Assembly (NCBI GenBank): GCA_021790625.1
Contig: JAJYGL010000219.1
Location: 1-33,296, forward strand
DNA: 33,296 bases
Reading direction: 5' to 3'
Origin: Pseudomonadota bacterium
GTDB lineage: Bacteria; Pseudomonadota; Gammaproteobacteria; Burkholderiales; Sulfuriferulaceae
Position 1 is the stretch's first letter. The number at the start of each line of letters is the position of its first letter. A model generated the notes under the pieces. It ran no database searches. It worked only from the letters and a program-made list of their open reading frames with translations, and was not told the origin of the DNA. Shown here in pieces: positions 7,215 through 16,400 of this stretch. Position numbers and translations under genes: made by a program.

Positions 7215-8828
7215 ATGGATGTTCAACGTATCATATTAGTCGTCATTTTTTCTTTGTCCTCGTTGATGCTGTGGCAATCGTGGCAGAAATTCAATGTGCC
7301 AGCATCAACAGCAGAAGTTGTTGTACATCAAACGGAACCCGGTAAGCCATCGGCACAACAAACCGAGGTAATCAGTCAGGATAATGTTCTGCAACAAGGT
7401 AGCGTCGTTAATATTCAAACAGACACGTTACAAGTACAAATCAATACCCTTGGTGGCGATGTTCAGCAAGTTGCTTTATTGAATTATTACGAGTTGCAAC
7501 ATAAAAATATTCCATTGATGTTGTTGCAGGATACCGCAACCAATAAATTCATTGCGCAATCAGGTTTATTGGGAAATCAGTTGCCCTCACATAAAAGCCT
7601 GTTTCAAGCAAAGAAAAAAAATTATGTGTTAATGAAGGGACAAAATGAATTGGTTGTTCCTTTATACTGGAATGACGCAGCAACGGGAATACAAGTCGAA
7701 AAAGATTACGTTTTTTATCCCGATTCTTATCGGATAGATGTTCGCTGGATAGTGCACGCATCACGCCCATTGACAGAACCCATAGAGGCGTATTTTCAGT
7801 TTGTGCGAGATGGAAAAGCGCCCAGCGGGGAATCAAAAGTGGTGCACACGTTTACAGGTCCCGCTTTTTATACTCAGGCCAGCAAATTTAAAAAAGTCAG
7901 CTTTGAATCTCTAAATAAACACGAACAACAAATTCCGCCCGCAGCCAATAATGGCTGGGTTGCAATCGTACAACACCATTTTGTTTCTGCCTGGTTGCCA
8001 AAAAACGGCGAACAACGAGAGTTTTATGCGAAAGCGCTGGGTAACGGGTTGTATAAAGCCGGGGTATTGTTATCCGGGAACAAGGTTTCTAATAATACGG
8101 TTTGGCAAATGGATGTGCCTTTGTATGTTGGTCCGCAAATACAAAAAACGTTGGCGGGGTTGGCGCCCGGATTAACCTATGTCGTTGATTATGGCTGGTT
8201 AACACCCATAGCGGTACCACTATTTTGGGTGTTACAAAAAATTGAGGGAATCACCGGGAACTGGGGATGGGCCATTATTATCCTGACCGTTTTGATCAAA
8301 CTGGCGTTTTTCCCGTTGTCTGCCAAAAGTTATCGTTCGATGGCGCAAATGAAGCAATTGACACCGAAGTTGCAACAACTGAAAACAGTCTATGGTGATG
8401 ATCGGGAAAAACTGCATCACGCAATGATGGAATTATATAAAACGGAAAAAGTAAACCCGTTGGGTGGTTGTTTACCAACTGTGGTACAAATTCCGGTTTT
8501 TATTGCGTTATACTGGACCTTGGTCGGTAGCGTGGAAATGCGGCAAGCGCCGTTTATTGGCTGGATTCATAATTTGTCCGCACCTGATCCTTACTATGTA
8601 TTACCCATTCTAATGGGCCTGACCATGTTGTTGCAAACCAGGCTGAATCCGGCTCCGCCAGACCCCATGCAGGCAAAAGTCATGATGGTGATGCCAGTGG
8701 CATTCACTATTTTCTTTTTGTTTTTTCCTTCAGGGTTGGTATTGTACTGGGTGGTCAGTAATATTATGTCCATGAGCCAACAATGGGTGATTACCCAGCA
8801 AATGGGTAAGAAAACGGTTCGTGGTTGA
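7215..8828 (+). CDS. yidC: Membrane protein insertase YidC
   Basis: YidC inserts and folds inner-membrane proteins, alone or with SecYEG; subunit c of the ATP synthase encoded downstream is a classic YidC client. The 537-residue protein has an N-terminal membrane anchor (about 5-20), a large periplasmic domain (about 50-330) and the conserved Oxa1-like domain (about 350-530). The latter begins W-G-W-A-I-I-I-L-T-V-L-I-K-L-x-F-F-P-L and includes M-M-E-L-Y-K-x-E-K-V-N-P-L-G-G-C-L-P. This is the gram-negative long form. The last 8 bases overlap the GTG start of mnmE. Confidence 0.97.
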   Translation: MDVQRIILVVIFSLSSLMLWQSWQKFNVPASTAEVVVHQTEPGKPSAQQTEVISQDNVLQQGSVVNIQTDTLQVQINTLGGDVQQVALLNYYELQHKNIPLMLLQDTATNKFIAQSGLLGNQLPSHKSLFQAKKKNYVLMKGQNELVVPLYWNDAATGIQVEKDYVFYPDSYRIDVRWIVHASRPLTEPIEAYFQFVRDGKAPSGESKVVHTFTGPAFYTQASKFKKVSFESLNKHEQQIPPAANNGWVAIVQHHFVSAWLPKNGEQREFYAKALGNGLYKAGVLLSGNKVSNNTVWQMDVPLYVGPQIQKTLAGLAPGLTYVVDYGWLTPIAVPLFWVLQKIEGITGNWGWAIIILTVLIKLAFFPLSAKSYRSMAQMKQLTPKLQQLKTVYGDDREKLHHAMMELYKTEKVNPLGGCLPTVVQIPVFIALYWTLVGSVEMRQAPFIGWIHNLSAPDPYYVLPILMGLTMLLQTRLNPAPPDPMQAKVMMVMPVAFTIFFLFFPSGLVLYWVVSNIMSMSQQWVITQQMGKKTVRG

Positions 8829-10152
8829 GCTTGTTCAGCGGGATACCATTGCTGCCATTGCAACTCCAGCGGGTGCGGGCGGCATAGGAATAATCAGGAT
8901 TTCAGGGTGGCAACTCGAATCTTATGCCATACAACTGTTCGGCAAGGTCCCAACACCCAGGATGGCATGTTTCACCGCGTTCCGGGACGAGAACGGGCAA
9001 ATATTGGATGAAGGGTTGGTATTGTATTTTCCATCCCCTCGTTCATATACTGGCGAAGACGTACTGGAATTGCAAGGGCATGGCGGGACTATCGTCCTGA
9101 ATGCCGTATTGCATCGATGTCTGCAATTGGGCGCACGCATTGCCAAACCAGGCGAGTTTACTTATCGGGCGTATTTGAATCAAAAACTCGATTTGGCGCA
9201 AGCAGAAAGCGTGGTGGATTTGATTCACGCCAGCAGTATTGAAGCAGTCAAATGCGCAACCCGATCGTTACAAGGAGAATTTTCGACGCAAATTTTTCGT
9301 TTAGTGGAACACCTTGAGTCGTTACGTGTTCAAATAGAAACGGCACTGGATTTTGCTGATGAAGCGCTGGATTTTATTCAACAGCAGGATGTTGCGCAAC
9401 GATTGGCAACTTTGCGGCAAGACATTGCAACAATTGAGCAGGCCAGTCAGCGGGGTTCGATTTTACGAGAAGGGATACATTTAGTGCTGGTTGGGCAGCC
9501 TAATGTAGGAAAATCCAGTTTGCTCAACCAGTTGGCGGGTAACGACAGAGCCATTGTTACGCCGGTGGCAGGAACAACCCGTGATACCATACGGGAGTCA
9601 TTATTGATCGAGGGCATTGTTTTTCACGTGATTGATACTGCCGGTTTGCGTGAAACAATGGATCCGGTTGAACAGGCAGGGATCGAACGCACCCGGCGAG
9701 CCATCGAACAAGCAGACGTGGTTTTGTTGTTGGCTGATGCAAGAAACCCACAGACGTCGAACAGCGTCATGAAAGAATTGCCTCAACAGATACCTTGCTT
9801 ACGGGTATTTAATAAAGCTGATTTGTTAGCTGTTGATTGGCCGGTTGAAACAAACGCTTGTTATATTTCCGCCAAAACGGGTCAGGGTTGTGACCATCTG
9901 CGGCGGGTTTTAGTGAGTATGGTGGCGGGGCAGGTTGAAAACTCCAGCGCTTTTTTGGCGCGCTCGCGCCATCTCGACGCTTTACGACAAGCCAAGGAAT
10001 ACATAAGTTGCGCATCCGAAAAATTTGCATGGCTGGAGTTAATGGCGGAAGACTTGCGGTTGGCGCAAAGGGCATTGATGGAAATCACTGGACCGAAAGA
10101 TGCCGACGATTTGCTCGGAAAGATCTTCTCTGAATTTTGTATTGGTAAATAA
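8821..10152 (+). CDS. mnmE: tRNA modification GTPase MnmE
   Basis: MnmE, with MnmG, builds the carboxymethylaminomethyl group on the wobble uridine of certain tRNAs. The 443-residue protein has the N-terminal folate-binding domain (about 1-118) and a helical domain. The inserted G domain contains G-Q-P-N-V-G-K-S-S (225-233), G-T-T-R-D, D-T-A-G and N-K-A-D. The C-terminal C-I-G-K (440-443) supplies the family's catalytic Cys. The start is a GTG overlapping yidC by 8 bases; it gives the standard N-terminus D-T-I-A-A-I-A-T-P. Its partner mnmG follows after 104 bases. Confidence 0.97.
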   Translation: MVELVQRDTIAAIATPAGAGGIGIIRISGWQLESYAIQLFGKVPTPRMACFTAFRDENGQILDEGLVLYFPSPRSYTGEDVLELQGHGGTIVLNAVLHRCLQLGARIAKPGEFTYRAYLNQKLDLAQAESVVDLIHASSIEAVKCATRSLQGEFSTQIFRLVEHLESLRVQIETALDFADEALDFIQQQDVAQRLATLRQDIATIEQASQRGSILREGIHLVLVGQPNVGKSSLLNQLAGNDRAIVTPVAGTTRDTIRESLLIEGIVFHVIDTAGLRETMDPVEQAGIERTRRAIEQADVVLLLADARNPQTSNSVMKELPQQIPCLRVFNKADLLAVDWPVETNACYISAKTGQGCDHLRRVLVSMVAGQVENSSAFLARSRHLDALRQAKEYISCASEKFAWLELMAEDLRLAQRALMEITGPKDADDLLGKIFSEFCIGK

Positions 10153-10184
10153 CATCGGCAAGCGACATCAACAGGAATCTTGAG

Positions 10185-10200
10185 CGTTTCACGTGGAACA
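10185..10200. promoter_or_regulatory. parS: parS-like site upstream of mnmG
   Basis: CGTTTCACGTGGAACA matches the parS consensus at 14 of 16 positions; the changes are C for T at position 1 and G for A at position 12. It lies in the mnmE-mnmG gap, 57 bases before mnmG and upstream of the gene string that includes parA and parB. Confidence 0.7.
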
Positions 10201-10256
10201 GCGGCGATTTCTGTGTCGAAATCAACAAAGTAACTCGGTAAGGCAAAAGGGCAATT

Positions 10257-12167
10257 ATGGAGTTCGACGAATCATTTGATGTGATTGTCATCGGAGGCGG
10301 CCACGCGGGAACGGAGGCGGCACTGGCAGCGGCTCGAATGGGAGCTAATACATTATTGTTGACGCACAATCTGGAAACCTTGGGTCAAATGTCATGCAAT
10401 CCCTCGATTGGCGGGATTGGCAAAGGGCATCTGGTAAAAGAAATTGATGCCTTGGGCGGCGCCATGGCTTTGGCGAGCGACGAAGCCGGTATACAGTTTC
10501 GTATTTTGAATGCGTCCAAGGGGCCGGCTGTGAGAGCGACTCGTGTGCAGGCTGACCGTGTGTTATATCGTCAGGCTATTCGATCGCGGTTGGAAAATCA
10601 GCCCGGATTGCGGTTGTTTCAGCAGGGAGTGGAAGATATTCTGGTTCAGGGTGAGCAAGTGGTCGGCGTCAAAACCCAATTAGGACTGACCTTTCGCGCC
10701 AGACAAGTGGTGTTGACAGCAGGCACATTTCTGGCGGGATTGATGCACGTGGGATTGAACCAGCAAACAGGCGGACGGGCCGCGGAACCCGCTTCCTTGC
10801 AACTGTCAGCCAGATTGCGCGAGCTTGATTTGCCTGCCGGACGATTGAAAACAGGGACTCCGCCCAGAATCGATGGTCGCAGTATCGATTATTCTCGTTT
10901 GCAACAGCAGCAAGGAGATGAGCCGGTTCCGGTTTTTTCGTTTATGGGCAAACGAGAAATGCACCCACGACAAGTGGCTTGCTGGGTGACGCATACCAGC
11001 GAAATCACACATGAAATCATTCGAAGCGGCATGGATCGCTCACCGCTGTATACCGGCGTCATTCAGGGCGTCGGGCCAAGATATTGCCCGTCGATCGAAG
11101 ATAAAATCGTTCGTTTTGCTGACAAAACGTCCCATCAGGTTTTTCTGGAACCAGAGGGGTTGACCACTCACGAAGTTTATCCGAACGGCATCTCCACCAG
11201 TTTGCCTTTCGATGTGCAATGGAAACTGGTTCGTTCTATTCCTGGGCTGGAAAATGCGCATCTATTGCGTCCCGGTTATGCCATTGAATATGATTATTTT
11301 GATCCAAGGGCGTTGCGGCGCAGTCTGGAAACGCGAGCAGTAAGGGGCTTGTTTTTTGCCGGACAAATCAACGGGACGACAGGGTATGAAGAGGCGGCGG
11401 CACAAGGCTTGTTGGCCGGGATTAATGCGGCTTTGGCTGCACAGGAAAAGTCACCCTGGATTCCGGGCAGGGATGAAGCGTATCTGGGTGTGATGCTCGA
11501 CGATTTGACGGTGCGGGGGGTCAGCGAGCCATATCGCATGTTTACCAGTCGTGCAGAGTATCGCTTGTCTTTGCGTGAAGACAATGCGGATTTACGATTG
11601 ACGGAAACCGGTCGCCGGTTGGGTTTGATCAGTGATGCGCAATGGGACGCGTTTAATCGCAAACGGGACCGGATTGCACAACAGAATGCACGCATGAAAC
11701 AGATCTGGTTGCAACCGGAAAAAGTGGATAACGAGTTGATTTCTCGGGTGTTAGGAAAACCCATCGAGCGAGAGTACAATTTGTACGAATTGTTGCGGCG
11801 CCCGGAAATACGTTACACAGATGTTTGCGAACTGTCGACCGAACTGGAACCAGAAACGGACAGCACGGTCGTCGATCAGATAGAAATCATGGCCAAGTAC
11901 CAAGGTTATGTGGCCAGACAGCAAGCGGATATCGATAAGGCGCGAGAACATGAAACCCTGTTGTTGCCATCAAATCTTGATTATCACAATATTCCGGGAT
12001 TGTCCGTGGAAGTCAGGCAAAGGTTGATGCAATTCCAGCCCGAAACACTTGGCCAGGCAGGCAGAATTTCCGGTGTGACGCAAGCGGCCTTGATGATCTT
12101 GCTGACCTGGGTAAAACGGCAACCGCAAATTACCAGCGCAAGCAGTGCCGCAGGCAATCATGTCTAA
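10257..12167 (+). CDS. mnmG: tRNA uridine 5-carboxymethylaminomethyl modification enzyme MnmG
   Basis: MnmG is the FAD- and NADH-using partner of MnmE in wobble-uridine modification. The 636-residue protein (629 in E. coli) has the FAD-binding G-G-G-H-A-G-T-E at 13-20. It also has the GidA signature G-P-R-Y-C-P-S-I-E-D-K, a second signature A-G-Q-I-N-G-T-T-G-Y-E-E-A-A-A-Q-G and the helical C-terminal tRNA-binding domain. AAAAGGG ends 5 bases before the ATG, giving a good ribosome site. Its stop overlaps the rsmG start by 8 bases, and a parS-like site lies in its upstream gap. Confidence 0.98.
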   Translation: MEFDESFDVIVIGGGHAGTEAALAAARMGANTLLLTHNLETLGQMSCNPSIGGIGKGHLVKEIDALGGAMALASDEAGIQFRILNASKGPAVRATRVQADRVLYRQAIRSRLENQPGLRLFQQGVEDILVQGEQVVGVKTQLGLTFRARQVVLTAGTFLAGLMHVGLNQQTGGRAAEPASLQLSARLRELDLPAGRLKTGTPPRIDGRSIDYSRLQQQQGDEPVPVFSFMGKREMHPRQVACWVTHTSEITHEIIRSGMDRSPLYTGVIQGVGPRYCPSIEDKIVRFADKTSHQVFLEPEGLTTHEVYPNGISTSLPFDVQWKLVRSIPGLENAHLLRPGYAIEYDYFDPRALRRSLETRAVRGLFFAGQINGTTGYEEAAAQGLLAGINAALAAQEKSPWIPGRDEAYLGVMLDDLTVRGVSEPYRMFTSRAEYRLSLREDNADLRLTETGRRLGLISDAQWDAFNRKRDRIAQQNARMKQIWLQPEKVDNELISRVLGKPIEREYNLYELLRRPEIRYTDVCELSTELEPETDSTVVDQIEIMAKYQGYVARQQADIDKAREHETLLLPSNLDYHNIPGLSVEVRQRLMQFQPETLGQAGRISGVTQAALMILLTWVKRQPQITSASSAAGNHV

Positions 12168-12786
12168 TGACGATGTGTTCGAGCAACAGGTGGCGCAATT
12201 AGGTGTGGCTTTGAGTGATAAAGCCATACAACAACTGCTCGCGTACGTTTCGTTACTACAAAAATGGAATAAAACGCATAATTTGACCGCAGTACGAAAT
12301 GAACAAATGTTGTCCTTGCATTTGTTGGACAGTCTCGCTATTCTGCCCATGCTAAGTGGAAAACGTGTGCTGGACGTTGGCAGTGGTGGCGGATTACCGG
12401 GAATTCCGTTGGCAATCGCAAGTCCAGATATGACGTTTACCCTCGTTGACAGCAATCGAAAAAAAACCAGTTTTCTTCGACAGGCTGTGCTGGAATTGCA
12501 ACTTCCAAACGTACTGGTGGAGACGCAACGAATAGAAAACCTGCCGTCCGTGCCAGTGTATGATTGTATTGTTTCACGGGCATACGCCAGTTTGCTTCAA
12601 TTTGTTACGCAGTCGCGCCATGTGTTGGCGGAAAATGGTTATTGGTTGGCGATGAAGGGGCTTTTTCCAGAGCAAGAATTAACGGCGTTGCCAAAAGATG
12701 TGCATATGTTAGCGACAAAAGCCTTACAAATTCCCGGACTGACTGCAGAACGGCATGTGTTGCGACTAGGGGTTGTGCATGACTAA
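12160..12786 (+). CDS. rsmG: 16S rRNA m7G527 methyltransferase RsmG
   Basis: RsmG uses S-adenosylmethionine to methylate N7 of G527 in 16S rRNA. The 208-residue protein has the family's W-N-K-T-H-N-L-T-A-V segment and the SAM-binding motif V-L-D-V-G-S-G-G-G-L-P-G-I-P-L, followed by S-R-A-Y-A-S-L. I chose the ATG at 12160 over an in-frame GTG at 12145 because it gives the usual length and has AGG 5 bases upstream. It overlaps mnmG by 8 bases and parA by 8 bases, so mnmG-rsmG-parA are likely translationally coupled. Confidence 0.96.
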   Translation: MSNDDVFEQQVAQLGVALSDKAIQQLLAYVSLLQKWNKTHNLTAVRNEQMLSLHLLDSLAILPMLSGKRVLDVGSGGGLPGIPLAIASPDMTFTLVDSNRKKTSFLRQAVLELQLPNVLVETQRIENLPSVPVYDCIVSRAYASLLQFVTQSRHVLAENGYWLAMKGLFPEQELTALPKDVHMLATKALQIPGLTAERHVLRLGVVHD

Positions 12787-13552
12787 AATCATGGCGATAG
12801 CCAACCAAAAAGGTGGGGTGGGAAAAACCACGACGGCGGTTAATCTGGCGGCGGGATTGGCAAGCGAAGGTTTGCGGGTCTTGTTGGTGGACTTGGATCC
12901 GCAAGGCAACGCCACCATGGGTAGCGGAATCGACAAACGTGGGTTGACGGTGAGCATTTATCATGGCTTGTTGCGCTTGCGCCGCGCTGAAGAAATTGTC
13001 TGTCGGAGTGAACCGGGAAAATATGATGTGTTGCCGGCAAATCGTGATTTGGCGGGCGCTGAAATCGAGTTGGTGGATGAGGTGGAACGCGAGTTGCGTT
13101 TAAAGCAGTTGTTGAATCCTTTTTCATTTCAATATGATGCGGTGTTAATTGATTGCCCTCCGGCGTTAAATCTGTTAGCGATTAACGCGCTGGCCGCTGC
13201 CGATGAGGTAATGATACCCATGCAGTGTGAATACTATGCCTTGGAAGGCGTGTCCGATCTGGTTAATACAATTCGCCGTATCCGGATGCATATTAATCCG
13301 ACGCTGGAAATAGGCGGTTTATTGCGAACCATGTATAGCGCAACCAGTACGCTGGCACAGCAAGTTTCGGAACAATTGAAGAGCCATTTTGCCGACAAGG
13401 TGTACGATACAGTGATTCCGCGTAATGTTCGGCTTGCTGAAGCGCCCAGTCATGGTTTGCCGGTTTCTGTTTACGATGCTGCGTCCAAGGGGGCGCAGGC
13501 CTATCAGGCTTTGGCACGCGAGATGAAAACACGGTTTCAACCTGTCGAATGA
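12779..13552 (+). CDS. parA: Chromosome partitioning ATPase ParA (Soj)
   Basis: ParA is a DNA-binding ATPase that, with ParB-parS complexes, moves newly replicated origins apart. The 257-residue protein has the deviant Walker A K-G-G-V-G-K-T-T at 11-18, the second motif D-L-D-P-Q-G-N-A and I-D-C-P-P-A near the middle. There is no N-terminal DNA-binding extension, so it is the short chromosomal type. The ATG at 12779 is preferred to an in-frame TTG at 12773 because AGGGG (12768-12772) fits it and the protein then starts directly with the ATPase fold. A 115-base gap separates it from parB. Confidence 0.96.
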   Translation: MTKIMAIANQKGGVGKTTTAVNLAAGLASEGLRVLLVDLDPQGNATMGSGIDKRGLTVSIYHGLLRLRRAEEIVCRSEPGKYDVLPANRDLAGAEIELVDEVERELRLKQLLNPFSFQYDAVLIDCPPALNLLAINALAAADEVMIPMQCEYYALEGVSDLVNTIRRIRMHINPTLEIGGLLRTMYSATSTLAQQVSEQLKSHFADKVYDTVIPRNVRLAEAPSHGLPVSVYDAASKGAQAYQALAREMKTRFQPVE

Positions 13553-13667
13553 CGCCGTGGATCATGACGGATGACGAGAAGAACCCGAAAAAATTCAGGA
13601 AAGACGTTAATTAGTGTTTCCCTAATAAACGTATTGGTGGGGTTTCTAGGGGCAAGGAAAAGCAGGA

Positions 13668-14531
13668 ATGAGAAAAATCAAAGGGTTAGGTAGGGGGTTG
13701 GACGCGCTGCTGGACGCTGAGCGGGTTGCTGACGACGCGTTGAAATCAGTGAAACTGGACGAGTTGTGTCCCGGGAAATATCAGCCGCGGACCAGAATGG
13801 ACGAAGAAAGCCTGCAAATGCTGGCTGAATCCATCAAAAAACAGGGTTTGATGCAACCCATTCTGGTGCGACATACCGAGCAGGATGGGCTTGAAATCAT
13901 TGCGGGCGAACGGCGTTGGCGCGCTGCACGGATGGCGGGTTTGTTGGAAGTACCGGTATTGGTGAAAAACGTTGCCGATGAGCATGCGTTGGCGATGTCG
14001 TTGATTGAAAATATTCAGCGCGAAGATTTGAACCCGTTAGAAGAGGCGAACGGGATACAGCGACTAATAACGGAATTTGGTTTGACCCATCAGCAAGCGG
14101 CCGAGGCTGTCGGCCGGTCCCGCAGCGCCGTCAGCAATCTGCTACGCCTGCTGCAATTGCCCCAACAGGTACAGCAACTGCTGATGGCGGGCAATCTGGA
14201 TATGGGGCATGCTCGTGCCTTGCTGTCATTGCCCGAGCAAGAGCAGGGCGTGATTGCGCAACGATTGGTTGATCAGGCGTGGAGCGTACGCGAAACGGAA
14301 AAGCACGTGGCGCGTTTGTTGCGGGGGGAATCCGTATCGGAAGGTGTTGCCAAGAAGAATGAAATGGATCGCGACGTGTTGAATCTGCTGGAGCGCCTAT
14401 CCGAACGCCTGGGGTCCCAAGTAAAAATCCAGCAGCAAAAAAAGGGTAATGGAAAATTGATTATTGAATACCAGAACCTTGATCAACTGGACCAGATTTT
14501 GTCCGGATGGAAAGAAATAGAAGAACAGTAA
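13668..14531 (+). CDS. parB: Chromosome partitioning protein ParB (Spo0J)
   Basis: ParB binds parS, spreads as a CTP-dependent clamp and stimulates ParA. The 287-residue protein shows an N-terminal G-L-G-R-G-L-D-A-L-L segment of the ParA-contacting type. It also has the CTP-binding G-E-R-R-W-R-A-A motif at 80-87, E-N-I-Q-R-E at 114-119, a helix-turn-helix at about 139-160 and a C-terminal dimerisation region. AAGGAAA ends 7 bases before the ATG. Two parS-like sites in this window (3096 and 10185) are its probable targets. Confidence 0.96.
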   Translation: MRKIKGLGRGLDALLDAERVADDALKSVKLDELCPGKYQPRTRMDEESLQMLAESIKKQGLMQPILVRHTEQDGLEIIAGERRWRAARMAGLLEVPVLVKNVADEHALAMSLIENIQREDLNPLEEANGIQRLITEFGLTHQQAAEAVGRSRSAVSNLLRLLQLPQQVQQLLMAGNLDMGHARALLSLPEQEQGVIAQRLVDQAWSVRETEKHVARLLRGESVSEGVAKKNEMDRDVLNLLERLSERLGSQVKIQQQKKGNGKLIIEYQNLDQLDQILSGWKEIEEQ

Positions 14532-14556
14532 GCCCGTTTGTCTTCAGTCCCAGGGT

Positions 14557-14581
14557 GGCATTTCGTCAGGCATGAAATGCC
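14557..14581 (+). terminator. Hairpin after parB, possible weak terminator
   Basis: GGCATTTC (14557-14564) pairs with GAAATGCC (14574-14581), an 8-bp stem with a 9-base loop, 26 bases after the parB stop. It is followed by GTCTTT rather than a real T-run, so any termination would be weak or Rho-assisted. Confidence 0.35.
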
Positions 14582-14666
14582 GTCTTTGACTTCGTCGGCA
14601 AACCCTGCCATCCAGAAAAGGATAAGGGAAAATAATGTGTCACCCAAAAAGGCAATACGAAAAAAG

Positions 14667-14696
14667 TTGCAAAAAGATAAGTGAGTCGTGTATGAT
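14667..14696 (+). promoter_or_regulatory. Candidate atp operon promoter
   Basis: TTGCAA (14667-14672) and TATGAT (14691-14696) are 18 bases apart. Transcription would start near 14703, about 24 bases before the atpI ATG. The placement in the 195-base parB-atpI gap fits a separate promoter for the ATP synthase operon. Confidence 0.55.
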
Positions 14697-14726
14697 TCGG
14701 CCGGTTACACAGGATTTGGCTGAAAC

Positions 14727-15143
14727 ATGTCAATACTGAAAGGCGGGCTTGGGGAAGACCCGCTCGAGGTCAAGCAAATACATTCGCCCGTTCGTCGCGT
14801 TCTGCTGTCGCAGTTGGTCGCAACAGGACTCATTGCGATAATGGCCGGTGTGTATTACCCATCAGCAATGAAGTCTGTTGTGTATGGCTGCCTGGTGTCG
14901 TTGTTGCCCGGAGCCTACCTGTGGTGGCGCTTGCGTCAAAAGCCAATCCGTGGCGCTGGTGTCGTTGTGCGCGAAGCGTACCAGATGGCGCTGACCAGAA
15001 TGCTGATAGTGATTGTTTTATTGTCGTTGCCGTTATGGCACAGACTGGGTTTTTTGTATGGCGGTGTGCTGACCGGTTTTGCATGGGGTCAGTTGATTTG
15101 GTTAGCGGGTTGGGCATATGTTCCGTCCGGCAGACAAAAATAA
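14727..15143 (+). CDS. atpI: ATP synthase protein I
   Basis: AtpI is a small, non-essential membrane protein that helps assemble the c-ring. The 138-residue protein has four hydrophobic segments (about 25-45, 46-67, 88-108 and 112-130). The family is poorly conserved in sequence; the call rests on the membrane pattern, length and first position in the atp operon, 20 bases before atpB. The ribosome site is weak, which fits low expression. Confidence 0.88.
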   Translation: MSILKGGLGEDPLEVKQIHSPVRRVLLSQLVATGLIAIMAGVYYPSAMKSVVYGCLVSLLPGAYLWWRLRQKPIRGAGVVVREAYQMALTRMLIVIVLLSLPLWHRLGFLYGGVLTGFAWGQLIWLAGWAYVPSGRQK

Positions 15144-15163
15144 TTTAAGGTTGTGTGTTGATT

Positions 15164-16006
15164 ATGGCTAGTGAAGTATTGACATCCGCCGAGTATATTC
15201 GGCACCACTTGCAAAACCTGACTTATGGACGGCTTCCTGATGGAAGCATGGGGATTGCGCATAGTGCTGAACAGGCCAAGGCCATGGGGTTTTGGGCCAT
15301 TAATCTGGATACGCTCAGCGTATCGATTCTGTTGGGCGTGATACTTTTATTCCTGTTTCGTCTGGTGGCAAAATCCGCGACGTCGGCTGTTCCTTCCGGG
15401 GGACAGAATTTTGTGGAATGGATCGTCGAATTTGTCGATAACAGCGTGCGAGGTTCTTTCAGTGGCCGTAATGCGCTGGTAGCGCCGTTGGCATTAACGA
15501 TTTTCGCCTGGATTTTCCTGATGAACCTGATGGATCTGATCCCTGTTGACTGGGTGCCGCACCTGGCCAAGGCGCTCGGCGTTCCTTTTTTTCGCGTCGT
15601 GCCGACCACTGATCCAAACGCCACGTTTGGCATGGCGCTGAGCGTTTTTGCGCTGGTGCTGTATTTCAGCGTCAAGGTCAAGGGCGTGGGTGGTTTTGTG
15701 GGCGAACTTACTTTACAACCTTTTGGCAAATACGGATTGCCGGCCAACCTGTTTCTGGAAGGTGTCAACCTGGTTGCGAAACCTGTATCACTGGCGTTAC
15801 GGCTGTTCGGTAACATGTATGCGGGCGAAATGATTTTTATCCTGATCGCACTGATGTTCGGTAGTGGCATGGGTCTGGCTGCCTTTGGTGGCGTGCTGCA
15901 ATGGGCTTGGGCGGTATTCCATATTCTGATCATCACCTTGCAGGCGTTCATTTTCATGACGCTGACCATTGTATACATGGACATGGCGCATCAGGAGCAT
16001 CATTGA
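15164..16006 (+). CDS. atpB: F1Fo ATP synthase subunit a
   Basis: Subunit a forms the two proton half-channels of Fo next to the c-ring. The 280-residue protein begins M-A-S-E and has several membrane spans. It includes the key L-A-L-R-L-F-G-N-M-Y-A-G-E segment with the essential arginine, and ends with the I-I-T-L-Q-A-F-I-F-M helix. The ATG at 15164 is chosen from family N-termini. A GTG at 15155 and a TTG at 15158 are closer to the AAGG at 15147-15150, so the exact start is uncertain by a few residues. Confidence 0.96.
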   Translation: MASEVLTSAEYIRHHLQNLTYGRLPDGSMGIAHSAEQAKAMGFWAINLDTLSVSILLGVILLFLFRLVAKSATSAVPSGGQNFVEWIVEFVDNSVRGSFSGRNALVAPLALTIFAWIFLMNLMDLIPVDWVPHLAKALGVPFFRVVPTTDPNATFGMALSVFALVLYFSVKVKGVGGFVGELTLQPFGKYGLPANLFLEGVNLVAKPVSLALRLFGNMYAGEMIFILIALMFGSGMGLAAFGGVLQWAWAVFHILIITLQAFIFMTLTIVYMDMAHQEHH

Positions 16007-16090
16007 TTCAGGTTGGATGATTCAGGTTAGGTTCGTTGATGTTCAGCACCAAGGGGGTGACGTGGCGCGAAGGACATCGACAGATTGATA

Positions 16091-16131
16091 GATTTATTTT
16101 TAATTTTTCATTATCAGGAGCAGTATAAATG
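16091..16131 (+). promoter_or_regulatory. U-rich translation initiation region of atpE
   Basis: A T-rich, almost G-free stretch (about 16091-16114) precedes AGGAG (16116-16120), which lies 8 bases from the atpE ATG. In E. coli a U-rich enhancer before atpE raises translation so that enough c subunits are made per complex; this arrangement looks analogous. Confidence 0.5.
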
Positions 16132-16368
16132 GATATGGTTCACGCAATTCTGTACGTTGCCGGCGCAGTCATGATGGGTTTGGGCGCGCTAGGCGCATCC
16201 ATTGGTATCGGTATTCTCGGTGGTCGTTTTCTGGAAGGGGCAGCCCGGCAACCGGAGTTGATTCCCATGTTGCGTACCCAGTTCTTCATTGTTATGGGTC
16301 TGGTTGATGCCGTGCCGATGATTGCGGTTGGTCTGGCTATGTACGTGTTGTTTGCGGTAGCCGGTTAA
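16129..16368 (+). CDS. atpE: F1Fo ATP synthase subunit c
   Basis: Subunit c forms the rotating membrane ring. The 79-residue hairpin has helix 1 with the glycine-rich G-A-S-I-G-I-G-I-L-G-G (about 22-32), the polar loop R-Q-P at 40-42 and helix 2 with the proton-carrying D60 in G-L-V-D-A-V-P-M-I. An Asp in this position and the lack of the Na+-type Q/E/T pattern indicate proton coupling. The protein is very close to the E. coli one. It lies 122 bases after atpB, a gap that holds a strong initiation region. Confidence 0.98.
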   Translation: MDMVHAILYVAGAVMMGLGALGASIGIGILGGRFLEGAARQPELIPMLRTQFFIVMGLVDAVPMIAVGLAMYVLFAVAG

Positions 16369-16400
16369 TTCAATTCTGACTGGCAGGAAAGGTAAGCAGC

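Noticed and set aside
9620..9635. parS-like 16-mer inside mnmE
   Set aside because: It keeps the CACGTG core but matches only 12 of 16 positions and encodes conserved residues before the D-T-A-G motif.
13553..13667. A small gene in the parA-parB gap
   Set aside because: No open frame with a ribosome site was found; the gap seems to hold only the parB leader.
15223..15984. 253-codon antisense open frame opposite atpB
   Set aside because: It is the complement of a highly conserved membrane protein gene, with no ribosome site or domain evidence.
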